Shown here in pieces: positions 41,130 through 51,189 of a stretch of DNA of 64,000 nt. A program made the position numbers and the translations under genes. The stretch covers positions 1-64,000 of the forward strand of contig JAEUWI010000046.1 of NCBI GenBank assembly GCA_016791475.1, in the 5' to 3' direction. Origin of the DNA: Candidatus Hydrogenedentota bacterium. Lineage in GTDB: Bacteria > Hydrogenedentota > Hydrogenedentia > Hydrogenedentales > JAEUWI01. Within the stretch, counting starts at the first letter, position 1. Each line of letters opens with the position of its first letter. Under the pieces are notes generated by a model. The model searched no databases. It had not been told where the DNA came from and was given only the letters and a program-made list of their open reading frames with translations.

Positions 41130-42413
41130 ATGACCCAATTCCTCCCACGCGCATTTACGTTGGCTGTCTTCCTTGTACTGGCCGGATGGCCATCATTCGC
41201 ACTAAGCCCCTATACGTTCTCCGTGCTGACCGATCGTGAGGACGCCCTCTACAAGGTATCGGATCCCGTCACGTTTCGAATTCAGTTGCTGAAGGACGGA
41301 ACACCGGTGACAGAAGGTGAAATCGGAATTGAACTCGGCAATGACGGCTCGACCGTAATCAAAAGCGGCACACGCCCGTTGAGTGTCGAGCCTGTTATCG
41401 TCACCGGGACGCTGGATCAGCCAGGCTTTCTCCGCTGCACCGCCACCTTTGCCGCGCCCGATGGGGAGAAGGTGGTCGGCCTGGGCGGAGCGGGGCTCGA
41501 TCCCCTGAACATCAAACCGAGTATGCCGGTGCCCGATGATTTCGATGCCTTCTGGGCCGCGAAGAAAGCAAAACTGGCCGAGGTTCCCATGAATCCCAGG
41601 CTCACCCCCGTAGAGTCCACCCTGGCGGGCGTGAAGGCTTTTGACCTGCAATTGGACTGCCTGGGCGGCGCGCCGGTCTCCGGGTACTATTGCATGCCGG
41701 AGGGCGCGGCGCCGAAGTCGCTCCCGGCCACGCTGGTGGTGCATGGCGCGGGGGTGCGCAGCTCGATTCTGCGGCCCGAGCTGGCGGCCGAGGGCCTGCT
41801 GGTGCTCGACATCAATGCCCACGGCATTCCCAATGGCCAGCCCGACGAATTTTACAAGAACCTCAACGAGGGCCGCCTGAAGAATTACCGCCAGCATGGT
41901 CGCGAAGATCGCGAGACCATCTATTTTCTCGGGATGTACTACCGGCTTATGCGGGCGCTGGATTTCCTCACGGCACAACCGGAGTGGGACGGAAAGTTTC
42001 TGGTTGTACAGGGCACCAGCCAGGGGGGAGGGCAGTCCCTCGTTGCTGCGGGGCTCGACCCGCGGGTGACGGCGATTGCGCCGGGGGTGCCCGCCATGTG
42101 CGATCACTCGGGTGTGATCAATGGCTGGCCGCGCATCGTGCCTCGGGATGACGCGGGCAAGCCCGACCCGAAGATTCTAGAGGTGGCGCGCTACTATGAC
42201 GCCATGAACTTCGCCGCGCGAACGAAGGCCGAGGCGCTGGTGTCGGTGGGCTTCATCGACAATACCTGCCGCCCCACGACGGTGTATGCGGCGTACAACA
42301 ACCTGCAGGGGCCGAAGAAGATCTTTAACATGCCGCTGATGGGCCACAAGAACGCGCCGGAATGGGATGGCATGGTGCTGGAGATGATCAAGGCGCATGT
42401 GGGGAAACAATGA
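41130..42413 (+). CDS. Secreted acetyl-xylan-esterase-like alpha/beta hydrolase (copy 1)
   Basis: 427 residues from ATG 41130 (GGAGAAG five bases upstream) with a signal peptide ending about WPSFA. Residues about 25-120 are a beta domain (YTFSVLTDREDALYKVSDPVTFRIQLLKDG). The rest is the AXE1/cephalosporin-deacetylase fold: PSMPVPDDFDAFWAAKKAKLAEVP, LPATLVVHGAGVRSS and the nucleophile elbow GTSQGGGQS with Ser 297. VSVGFIDNTCRP carries the expected Asp and MGHKNAPEW the His. It should remove acetyl groups from xylan-type sugars outside the cytoplasm. A close paralogue follows immediately, evidently a tandem duplication. Confidence 0.88.
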   Translation: MTQFLPRAFTLAVFLVLAGWPSFALSPYTFSVLTDREDALYKVSDPVTFRIQLLKDGTPVTEGEIGIELGNDGSTVIKSGTRPLSVEPVIVTGTLDQPGFLRCTATFAAPDGEKVVGLGGAGLDPLNIKPSMPVPDDFDAFWAAKKAKLAEVPMNPRLTPVESTLAGVKAFDLQLDCLGGAPVSGYYCMPEGAAPKSLPATLVVHGAGVRSSILRPELAAEGLLVLDINAHGIPNGQPDEFYKNLNEGRLKNYRQHGREDRETIYFLGMYYRLMRALDFLTAQPEWDGKFLVVQGTSQGGGQSLVAAGLDPRVTAIAPGVPAMCDHSGVINGWPRIVPRDDAGKPDPKILEVARYYDAMNFAARTKAEALVSVGFIDNTCRPTTVYAAYNNLQGPKKIFNMPLMGHKNAPEWDGMVLEMIKAHVGKQ

Positions 42414-42560
42414 AGGACGAAGGACGAAGGACCTAAGGGACCTAAGGGACCTAAGGGACGATTGACTGAACCATTGACCCACAGGTAAGTCCACAGCACG
42501 CTCCTGCCGTAGGTCCTTTGAGTCCTTTGTGTCCTTTAAGTCCGTCGTCCTTCGTCCCCT
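42414..42560. repeat. Simple-unit palindrome (AAGGACC/GGTCCTT type) between the two esterase genes
   Basis: On the left are repeated GGACGAAGGAC units followed by three copies of ACCTAAGGG; on the right are repeated TCCTTTGAG/TCCTTTGTG/TCCTTTAAG units followed by GTCGTCCTTCGTCC. The two halves can pair imperfectly over more than 30 bases. It directly follows the stop codon of copy 1. Confidence 0.75.
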
Positions 42561-42588
42561 TGAGTGATCGACGGTCCCTTGCTATACT
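42560..42588 (+). promoter_or_regulatory. Sigma-70-type promoter for the second esterase gene
   Basis: TTGAGT at 42560-42565 and TATACT at 42583-42588, spacer 17 bp, with a TGC extension directly before the -10. The start codon follows 30 bp downstream, the same spacing as for copy 1. So the duplicated gene keeps its own promoter. Confidence 0.7.
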
Positions 42589-42618
42589 CGCCAGACCAAA
42601 ACCAACTGGAGAGCCCCC

Positions 42619-43896
42619 ATGTCCGCTTTTGTCCCCCGCGCTTTTTTTCACCTCATCGCGTTTGCCCTGCTGACCTTCACCGCCGCCGCGCAGGATGGGG
42701 TGGTGGTCTCGGTCGCCACGGATCGTGAAGACGCCCTCTACAAGGTGGGTGAAACTGTGACCTACACGATTACCGTGAAGAACAACGACGTACCCGTAAC
42801 CGAGGGCGAGGTGAATATTGAGCTGAGCCAGGACGGCATCACCCAGGAGCGCGTAACCCGTCCCCTCTCGGCGGCCACGATCACCAGCACCCTCAAGACG
42901 CCCGGCTTCCTGTGGTGCATCGTCAGTTATGCGGGGGCCGATGGCAAGGCGACGGTGGGCTATGGCAGCGCGGGCTTTGACCCGCTGGACATCAAGCCCA
43001 GCCTGCCCGTGCCCGATGACTTTGACGCCTTCTGGGCGGAGAAAAAGGCCAAGCTGGCCGAAGTGCCCATGAATGCGAAGCTGACGCCGGTGGAGTCTCC
43101 GGCCGAGGGCGTGGAGTGTTTCGACGTGCAGCTTGATTGCCTCGGCGGTGCGCCGGTGTCGGGTTACCTGACGCGACCCGTTGGTGCGAAGCCGAAGAGC
43201 CTGGCGGCCATGCTCTTCGTTCATGGTGCGGGCGTGGTCAGTGCGCGGAAGCAGCCGACCATCGCGGCGGAGGGCGTGCTGGCGCTGGATATCAACGCCC
43301 ACGGCATCCCCAACGGGCAGCCAGCGGAATTCTATAAGGAACTTTCGGCGGGCAAGCTTAACGGCTACCCCCACTTCGGCAAAGACGACCGTGAGACCTC
43401 GTACTTCCTGGGCATGTACCTGCGCCTCATCCGCGCGATGGAGTTCCTCGAAGCGCAGCCCGAGTGGGACGGCAAGATTTTGATGGTCGAAGGCACCAGC
43501 CAGGGCGGCGGCCAATCCCTTGCGGCCGCTGGACTCAACTCGAAGGTGACACTGCTCTGCGCCGGTGTGCCCGCCATCTGCGAGCATACGGGCGTCATCG
43601 CCGGGTGGCCGCTGCTGGTACCGCGCGATGAAGCGGGCAATCCCGATGCGAAAGTATTGGAAGCTTCGCGCTACTTCGACGCCATGAACTTCGCGGCCCG
43701 GACCAAAGCCGACGCGCTGGTGTCGGTGGGCTTCATCGACGGCGTCTGCCGCCCCACCAGCGTCTACGCGGCCTACAACAACCTCCGGGGCAAAAAAGAA
43801 ATGCTCAACAAGCCCCTGATGAACCACGCCGTGGCCCCGGAGTGGGACGCCATGGTGCTGGAGAAGGTGAAGGCGCAGATTGCAGCGCGCAAGTAG
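42619..43896 (+). CDS. Secreted acetyl-xylan-esterase-like alpha/beta hydrolase (copy 2)
   Basis: 425 residues, signal peptide MSAFVPRAFFHLIAFALLTFTAAA. It parallels copy 1 along its whole length: VATDREDALYKVGETVTYTITVKNNDVPVTEGEV, PSLPVPDDFDAFWAEKKAKLAEVPMN, LFVHGAGVVSARK, the elbow GTSQGGGQS with Ser 294, VSVGFIDGVCRP and MNHAVAPEW. Identity with copy 1 appears to be above half by eye. The replacement of GH by NH just before the catalytic His (MGHKNAPEW to MNHAVAPEW) and other changes near the site could reflect a shifted substrate range. GGAGAG lies five bases before the ATG. Confidence 0.88.
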   Translation: MSAFVPRAFFHLIAFALLTFTAAAQDGVVVSVATDREDALYKVGETVTYTITVKNNDVPVTEGEVNIELSQDGITQERVTRPLSAATITSTLKTPGFLWCIVSYAGADGKATVGYGSAGFDPLDIKPSLPVPDDFDAFWAEKKAKLAEVPMNAKLTPVESPAEGVECFDVQLDCLGGAPVSGYLTRPVGAKPKSLAAMLFVHGAGVVSARKQPTIAAEGVLALDINAHGIPNGQPAEFYKELSAGKLNGYPHFGKDDRETSYFLGMYLRLIRAMEFLEAQPEWDGKILMVEGTSQGGGQSLAAAGLNSKVTLLCAGVPAICEHTGVIAGWPLLVPRDEAGNPDAKVLEASRYFDAMNFAARTKADALVSVGFIDGVCRPTSVYAAYNNLRGKKEMLNKPLMNHAVAPEWDAMVLEKVKAQIAARK

Positions 43897-44011
43897 GGAC
43901 TGACGCACCCAGGATCACTACAAAGATCTTCGGGAAGCCAGACTCAACGAGCGCAACAGTGCGAGCTCGTGACGTCGCCGGGTGTGGCCGATCCAAAATC
44001 AACCAAATTCT

Positions 44012-44037
44012 CGCTACCACGGTCCTCCGTGGTAGCG
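44012..44037. terminator. Perfect hairpin in the gap between convergent genes
   Basis: CGCTACCACGG at 44012-44022 pairs with CCGTGGTAGCG at 44027-44037 around TCCT. There is no T-run on either side, so it is either a terminator of an atypical kind or a REP-like repeat. A smaller palindrome, CGTCGCGAGCGACG, lies about 30 bp downstream. Confidence 0.5.
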
Positions 44038-44115
44038 AATACCGTTCCCCTCTGCGGAACAAGACGTCGCGAGCGACGCTCCGAACTTTTCATCGTCTGT
44101 GGAAAAAGCGAAGCC

Positions 44116-47004
44116 TCACGAAGGGCTGTTCCCCGGCGCGTCCGCTCCACCCACAATATCCGCCTTAAGGAACAGAAGTTTCACACGCTCGTTACGAACT
44201 GGCCCAAGCATCTGACATAACCAACGCCCCGACTCTCCCAGTATAAGTTTTGTGTACAATTCGTCTACCTTCTCAACTGGCGTGTCTTCGACTGAGGCGC
44301 CCTGGGTCGTAAGCTTAAACGCTATTTCCAGCCCAATAAACTCCGACTCTTCCTTTGACGGTTTCAGTGTTGGTATGATCTCCAGCGAAAAACCCAAGAT
44401 GTCAGATTCAGCCTGGCCCTCTTCCCCGGACGGCACCGCTTTCCCTATGCTGATAGACTCCTTCTGTCCCGCGTTCGCAATTATCTTCGGAGCAGATAAC
44501 AGTCGTGCCTGGTTTTTCCCGACCAAACGGTGAACAAATTCAACGCAGGAAGACCACTTTTCCGAACTCTCGGCCCACAGCGCATAGTTGGTGCCGGTAA
44601 CGTCTGCCTCACTATTTTCCGTGTTTTGTGATTCAGGCCGAGCCTGATCGCTTTGCAGGAGGTTACCTGAGATCAACTCGGTGAGCTGCGGACCGTCGGG
44701 AATGGAAAAATCGGCGTCCCGGTCCATCTCCACGATCATCGTGTCAATCGCAATTTGCCGCACCACCGCAAAGGGCAGGGTCAGCCATTCGCCCTTGGCC
44801 GCGTTTTTCGCGCTTTCGCCCAGGGCAGCTTTCAGCCGTGTTTCGTCTACGGTTCCATTCAGGATGTCGAGCCGTCGCCCCACGGGGTCTACGCGAACCT
44901 GCTCGGCCTGAATCTTACCAAAGTCTTCGGTCTCTAACAGCACATCGAAAAACAAGAGTGCATCGCCAATTTCCAAACGCTGTCCATCAATAACCATCTC
45001 CGGATGGGTGACATGCATGCTGCCCGAGATCGTAACCAGACCTGGGTCTTCAGTGCTGTAATCAAACGCCAATCGTTTCCCATGAATCGTTACGTCCTCC
45101 CCCTGAGGCTCATATTTCAACACCAACGTCGCATCGTCGATTGACTCAATTTTTCCCTCAGGAAAGCCCCCGTGAATGGTTTCCGCATTGACAACCAGGC
45201 GAGGCAAGGAAGCGCCGAAGTTTTCGGTTTCCGTCTCCTCGGGGTCCTTCGCTATTCGCTCTGGTCGAATGCAAACAACGTTCACACGATCCGCGTTCGT
45301 TTCGGAGACGAGATAGATCCAACCGGGTCGCTCCATGTTATTAAACTTTGCCGAACTCGAGGTTGCCACTTCATTGTAGCTCATCTTTCCCGCATTAATG
45401 CCTGCGACCACGGGTTGCCTGAGCGCGAGGTTCAAATCAAGCGACGGTCCCTGATTACCCAGATCGACGATTCGTGCGAGCATTTTCACCTGAAGTGCGA
45501 TGAACTCCACGGTATCGCGACCATCGCGCACGCCGTCGAGCGCTGTCGGAATCACCGCGAGCACCGGCTCCGCCCCGGCATCGAAGCACCCCACATAGGT
45601 AAAGTCAGCTTCCCCGGACTCGCGGAGTGACTGAAGGCGCGCGCCAAATGAGGTCCACTTCTCATCCGACACTTCCCCCGAGGGCGTTTCATCGTTGCGA
45701 TTTAGCCGTTCAGCCAGCGTTTTCCCATCTGGCAGCACCAGTTCAGCCGTCCGGTCAACCTGGATACCCCGTACCGCGATTCGGACAAGCATGCCATCGG
45801 CCTCCGGGGCAGCCACACGATCTCGTGCCCCACTTTCCACATTTAGGAATTCCTCCAGCGAATACTTCACCATGGGCCAAGACGGCCTAATCCCTCGTTT
45901 GGCAAACCCTTCGGAATCATCAACTCCGACAGCCGCCCCCGCTCCAGCTTTTACTTCCTCCTCCGTCGCCCCCGGCAACACCCAGCCCGCAACCAGCAAA
46001 AGCGTCACCAGCGCCCCATAGCGCCGCCAGCCTGACTCCGTGTATCCTCCTTCCAGCGCGCGGCGCACGCGGCGGTCAATTGCGCCGAAGTTGTCGGCCA
46101 TGCCCGCCATGGCCCAGCTCGACTGGGGCAGCGAGACGCGCTCGGCCACGTTCACCAGCGTGCGCGAGTAGGCCGCGCCGCTGGCTATCCCTTGCGACAG
46201 CACGAGGTCGTCGCAGCAGAACTCGCGCTCTTCGCGGATGCGGCGGTTGAGCCACCACACGGCGGGATTCCACCAGAGCAAGGCTTGGGCGGCGGCCTGG
46301 AGGCTGTTTACCAGGGCATCCATACGTCGGATGTGGGCAAGTTCGTGGGCGAGGAGGATATCGAGTTCCTCATCGGGCATTGTGGCGACCCAGGCGGGCA
46401 GGATCACGAAGGGACGGAGGATTCCGCCCGACTGTGGGGCACCGACGCTTTCGCTAAGGCAGAGGCGGGGCGCGCGACGGAGTTTCATGGCGCGAACCGC
46501 CGCATTGAAACGCTCCTGGAGCGCCTCATCGGCGCCCGCGCCTTGCTTCATAAATTCCCTCGCGGCCAACCACTGCCGCGCGATGAGGACGAGGATGGCG
46601 ATTGCGCCCGCAGCCTCCAGCAGCAACAGCCATGCCTTCGGGGAAAGGACGGGCGCTGGCGGCATCACGGGCGCAACCGGGACTATTGGGGAAGGCGTAG
46701 CCGGTGCTGGCGACTTTTCCACGGTCACGCGGAGGTCCGAATTCACCAGAGGCGCGGGCTCGTTGGTAAATGCACGCGCGAGCAGATCTGAGAATCCGTA
46801 GGCCACGCCGAAGACCGGGGGCACGGCGAACTTCAACAGGACCACCAGCAGAAGTCCGTAGCGCAGACCCGGACGAAGGGATCGGCCTGCGGCCAGCACC
46901 GCCAGGACCAGGAGAAGCAGCAAGCCCCCCTGTCCCGTGGAGACCACCGTCCACTCCCACCAGGTCGCCGCAGCCCGATTTAGTGTTTCCACTATTCCGT
47001 TCAT
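44116..47004 (-). CDS. blaR1: BlaR1/MecR1-type M56 metallopeptidase receptor with an unusual long C-terminal part
   Basis: 962 residues. The N-terminal third is a BlaR1-type membrane peptidase: helices near 25-40, 47-65 and 123-143, zinc motif HELAH at 220-224 in DILLAHELAHIRRMDALVN, then EREFCCDDLVL with the third ligand, and a last helix near 330-350 (YGALVTLLLVAGWVLPGA). In BlaR1 a penicillin-binding domain would follow. Here about 600 residues do not look like one: a middle part contains LptA-like strands (DDATLVLKYEPQGEDVTIHGKRLAFDYS), and the end (NQARLLSAPKIIANAGQKES, FSLEIIPTL) resembles the secretin domain of GspD/PilQ. It overlaps the blaI stop by ATGA. It presumably senses something in the envelope and inactivates the BlaI-type repressor. 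Confidence 0.82.
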   Translation of the reverse strand: MNGIVETLNRAAATWWEWTVVSTGQGGLLLLLVLAVLAAGRSLRPGLRYGLLLVVLLKFAVPPVFGVAYGFSDLLARAFTNEPAPLVNSDLRVTVEKSPAPATPSPIVPVAPVMPPAPVLSPKAWLLLLEAAGAIAILVLIARQWLAAREFMKQGAGADEALQERFNAAVRAMKLRRAPRLCLSESVGAPQSGGILRPFVILPAWVATMPDEELDILLAHELAHIRRMDALVNSLQAAAQALLWWNPAVWWLNRRIREEREFCCDDLVLSQGIASGAAYSRTLVNVAERVSLPQSSWAMAGMADNFGAIDRRVRRALEGGYTESGWRRYGALVTLLLVAGWVLPGATEEEVKAGAGAAVGVDDSEGFAKRGIRPSWPMVKYSLEEFLNVESGARDRVAAPEADGMLVRIAVRGIQVDRTAELVLPDGKTLAERLNRNDETPSGEVSDEKWTSFGARLQSLRESGEADFTYVGCFDAGAEPVLAVIPTALDGVRDGRDTVEFIALQVKMLARIVDLGNQGPSLDLNLALRQPVVAGINAGKMSYNEVATSSSAKFNNMERPGWIYLVSETNADRVNVVCIRPERIAKDPEETETENFGASLPRLVVNAETIHGGFPEGKIESIDDATLVLKYEPQGEDVTIHGKRLAFDYSTEDPGLVTISGSMHVTHPEMVIDGQRLEIGDALLFFDVLLETEDFGKIQAEQVRVDPVGRRLDILNGTVDETRLKAALGESAKNAAKGEWLTLPFAVVRQIAIDTMIVEMDRDADFSIPDGPQLTELISGNLLQSDQARPESQNTENSEADVTGTNYALWAESSEKWSSCVEFVHRLVGKNQARLLSAPKIIANAGQKESISIGKAVPSGEEGQAESDILGFSLEIIPTLKPSKEESEFIGLEIAFKLTTQGASVEDTPVEKVDELYTKLILGESGRWLCQMLGPVRNERVKLLFLKADIVGGADAPGNSPS

Positions 47005-47393
47005 GATTTGCCTCCTTTGCGTTCTTCCTGCTCATCCAATAACTGCCGCAACGCCGCTATCTGCTCCGTGCTCAAGGGCTGCTCTTCGAGAAACATGGAC
47101 ACCAGCGGAATGGGGTTGCCGCCGAAGACCCGGTCCACGAGTTTCTTCACCTGCTCACGCCCGGCGGAGTGGCCGCGCTTGTTGGGGCGATAGAGGAAGG
47201 CCCGCTGTCCTTTGAGCTTGCGATGGGAAACAAGTCCCTTGGTTTCCAAGCGCCGGAGAAAGGTGATTACGGTGGGCTGGGCCCAGCCGGTGGACTCCGC
47301 CAGGGCCTCGTAGATTTCGCGGGTGGTGCCCTCCCCCATCTCCACCAGGGTTTGTAAGACTTGCGCTTCCGCTTCCGAAATCAGGGGTGCCAT
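47001..47393 (-). CDS. blaI: BlaI/MecI family transcriptional repressor
   Basis: 130 residues from ATG 47393, chosen because AAGGAGG lies five bases upstream (the longer frame from 47423 has none). It is a standard BlaI winged helix: LISEAEAQVLQTLVEMGEGTTREIYEALAES, then WAQPTVITFLRRLETKGLVSHRKLKGQRAFLYRP, and a C-terminal dimerisation helix with PLVSMFLEEQPLSTEQIAALRQLL. It should bind the palindrome immediately upstream and repress the blaI-blaR1 operon until the receptor protease triggers its removal. No beta-lactamase gene lies nearby, so the regulated target may be elsewhere or may be envelope maintenance. Confidence 0.92.
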   Translation of the reverse strand: MAPLISEAEAQVLQTLVEMGEGTTREIYEALAESTGWAQPTVITFLRRLETKGLVSHRKLKGQRAFLYRPNKRGHSAGREQVKKLVDRVFGGNPIPLVSMFLEEQPLSTEQIAALRQLLDEQEERKGGKS

Positions 47394-47430
47394 GGGTGCC
47401 TCCTTGGGTTGGGCATGGGGCATTATGATT

Positions 47431-47469
47431 TACATTTGTAAATTTGTCAAGCATAAATTTACAAATGTA
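47431..47469 (-). promoter_or_regulatory. BlaI-type operator palindrome
   Basis: A perfect 15-bp inverted repeat (47431-47445 and 47455-47469) around a 9-bp spacer. Each arm holds a classical BlaI/MecI box of the TACA...TGTA form: TACATTTGTA at 47431-47440 and TACAAATGTA at 47460-47469. It sits about 40-75 bp upstream of the blaI start, in a short AT-rich island in otherwise GC-rich DNA. This is exactly where an autoregulatory operator is expected. Confidence 0.85.
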
Positions 47470-47546
47470 GATTTTGCATGTTTGGGAATTGGACTGGCGG
47501 CGGAGGCGCGGATGGAGAGGTTGGACGGTGTGGACAGGCGCCTGTG

Positions 47547-47579
47547 AAAAACGCGGGCTGATTTGCATCAGCCCGCGTT
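47547..47579 (-). terminator. Rho-independent terminator behind the acetolactate-synthase-like gene
   Basis: A perfect 13-bp stem (47550-47562 with 47567-47579, core CGCGGGCTGAT) around TTGC. Read on the minus strand it is followed by a run of T, and it lies about 25 bp past the stop of the gene at 47604. Confidence 0.85.
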
Positions 47580-47603
47580 GGGTACTCGATTCTGGTGACG
47601 CTG

Positions 47604-49244
<1,641 letters not shown>

Positions 49245-49508
49245 TAGGGCTCCTCTATATCGGCCGGGGGCGCTGCAAAACCACGGGCCGACAACAGCAA
49301 TTTCAATTCGCCATCAACTTCTGTCCGCGCGGGCCTGGACAGTTCCGAATTGCGTAGACGAATCCGCGCGCTTGACGCGAACCGTATCGCTTCCAGTCCT
49401 TGCCCACAATACCAAACCGCGCCCTGCGGAGCAAACTCACTTGGACACACACACAGTACAGGTAAAAAAAAACGCCAGCAACCCGAGAGTCACTGGCGTG
49501 ATATTTTA

Positions 49509-49585
49509 TGGCGGAGACGACGAGACTTGAACTCGCGACCTCCGGCGTGACAGGCCGGCGTTCTAACCGACTGAACTACGCCTCC
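49509..49585 (-). tRNA. tRNA-Asp (anticodon GTC), CCA encoded
   Basis: The 77-nt minus-strand sequence folds as a full cloverleaf: acceptor GGAGGCG/CGTCTCC with one G-U pair, TA at 8-9, D stem GTTC/GAAC, anticodon stem CCGGC/GCCGG with loop CTGTCAC (GTC at 49549-49551), T arm GCGAG-TTCAAGT-CTCGT, G73 and encoded CCA at 49509-49511. It matches the bacterial tRNA-Asp pattern. G73 is the expected discriminator for Asp. Confidence 0.95.
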
Positions 49586-49694
49586 GCTGCATAAGAGCGT
49601 TTCCGCTCCCCCCGAAGGGAAGACTAATATACCAAATGTTTCCGGGCTGTTTCAAGCGTTCAGCGAACTTTTTTTCGCGTATCGCGATTTTTTT

Positions 49695-51131
49695 TTACGC
49701 GCGCGCGTTGCCGTCGGCGTCGATAACCAGATCGGCCTCGACAGGCCAGGCCTTCCCGACGCTCTTTGCCACGAATTCATCGCACGTGAGGGCGAAGAGG
49801 GGGCTGATCTCGATGGCGATGGCCGACTTGCCGTCGGCCCTTCTTGGCACGGGTTGTCCGGCGGCATCGAGCCACTTCGCCCAGAAGTTGGTCATGCTCT
49901 CGCGCGCCGCGACGACGGAGTTGTCGCCGTCGAACTGCTTGGTGGGGGTGTACTCTCCGGGCGGGTCGATTTCCAACGCCACGGGGGGATGGTTCGCCAT
50001 GCGCAGGGCATCGAAGACAAAGGTCTCGAACTTGTAGCCGTTGGGCCTGTCCGGACTGATCTGTTCCCCTTCCGCGTTGATGTAGGGGATCTTCTTGTGG
50101 GCCAGGTGCCAGGGGAACTGGTCGAAGTTGTCGTAGACGCGCTGGACGAAGTCCACCGAGAGAATGTGAATGGCCGGATTGCCGGCGTAGTATATGACTT
50201 TGCCGTCGGCGTCGGTTTCGAGCAACTGGGGATAGATATCCAGTTCACTGTATTCGATTACCTGGTAGACGCCATCGCAAAGGCAGTGGACGCCGACCGC
50301 TTCGCGGGGCTCGTGCTTCCGGTGGTTCTTGCTGGAAATCTCCGCCTGGGCCTGGAGGTGATAGCCGATGAAATAGGGGTCGGCGACCTTGACGGCCCAG
50401 TTGTCCACCTGGAAGTAGCAGAGGGTATCGATGCCGCGCTTGCGGGCGTCGTCCAGCACGTGGTGCTCCACCATGGCCTGGATGCAGCCGCCGTGGCCGT
50501 TGGGGTTCATGGCGAGGCGCCCCTTTTCCTCCAGCATGAATTTGCCCTCGCCGTCCATACAGGGCACCATGTGCTGGGTGATGAATATCACGTCCGCCGG
50601 GGAGAGCCCGAAGAAGGCGTGCTCTTCGAAGTACGCTTTTGTCGCGGGGCCGTTGGTGTTGCTGACCATGATGTACCAGGGCAGAACGCAGCCATAGCGC
50701 CGCTGGAGATTCAGGATTTTCTCTGCGTGGTACTGGAAGAGCGATTTGCCGGTGAGCCCGCCGATGGGGTAGGAACCTTTGGGGCCGTCGAAGCCGAGGC
50801 GCGTGCCCTGGCCACCGGCAACGAGAAAGAGGCCGATGCGACCGGCGCGCAGGGCATCTTCGCCCAGCGCAAGGGCCGCCTGCGCGTCGGGGCGCCGGGG
50901 ATCCACGATGGGGATGACGGGCACGGGTTCGATCCGTTCAAACGCGGCAACGACCGGTGTGGACTTGATCCACTCGGCGGCCAGCCGGTCCATCAAGGGG
51001 AAATCGACCTGGGACAGATCCGCCAGCAGGGCTTGGCGGCCCGCGGCGTCCAGTTCGTCCCAGAAGCGGAACACGTGCTCCTGCCCATGCGTTGCGGCGA
51101 TGTCCCGAAGCTGAATTTCACTCATTCCCAT
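49695..51131 (-). CDS. UDP-N-acetylglucosamine pyrophosphorylase-like (UAP1/UDPGP-type) nucleotidyltransferase
   Basis: About 478 residues. I start at ATG 51131, eight bases after AGGAAG; 51125 and 51140 are alternatives in frame. The nucleotide motif LFLVAGGQGTRLGFDGPKGSYPIG (about 102-125) is that of eukaryotic-type UAP1 and related UTP:sugar-1-phosphate uridylyltransferases. Also seen are MVSNTNGPATKAYFEEHAFFGL, PNGHGGCIQAM, YFQVDNWAVKVADPYFIGY and PNGYKFETFVFDAL. Such proteins make UDP-GlcNAc or UDP-GalNAc from UTP and sugar-1-phosphate. It shares its strand with a DUF1573 lipoprotein and a GlcNAc-kinase-like gene just upstream, which fits amino-sugar salvage. Confidence 0.87.
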   Translation of the reverse strand: MGMSEIQLRDIAATHGQEHVFRFWDELDAAGRQALLADLSQVDFPLMDRLAAEWIKSTPVVAAFERIEPVPVIPIVDPRRPDAQAALALGEDALRAGRIGLFLVAGGQGTRLGFDGPKGSYPIGGLTGKSLFQYHAEKILNLQRRYGCVLPWYIMVSNTNGPATKAYFEEHAFFGLSPADVIFITQHMVPCMDGEGKFMLEEKGRLAMNPNGHGGCIQAMVEHHVLDDARKRGIDTLCYFQVDNWAVKVADPYFIGYHLQAQAEISSKNHRKHEPREAVGVHCLCDGVYQVIEYSELDIYPQLLETDADGKVIYYAGNPAIHILSVDFVQRVYDNFDQFPWHLAHKKIPYINAEGEQISPDRPNGYKFETFVFDALRMANHPPVALEIDPPGEYTPTKQFDGDNSVVAARESMTNFWAKWLDAAGQPVPRRADGKSAIAIEISPLFALTCDEFVAKSVGKAWPVEADLVIDADGNARA

Positions 51132-51189
51132 GCGATGCACTTCCTTCCTGGCGTCTCAACTTCTGTTTTGCCTGGGTCGCCGGCATTCG

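Noticed and set aside
44116-47393. A beta-lactam resistance operon
   Set aside because: The repressor and protease are of that family, but no beta-lactamase or penicillin-binding domain is seen, so resistance is not supported.
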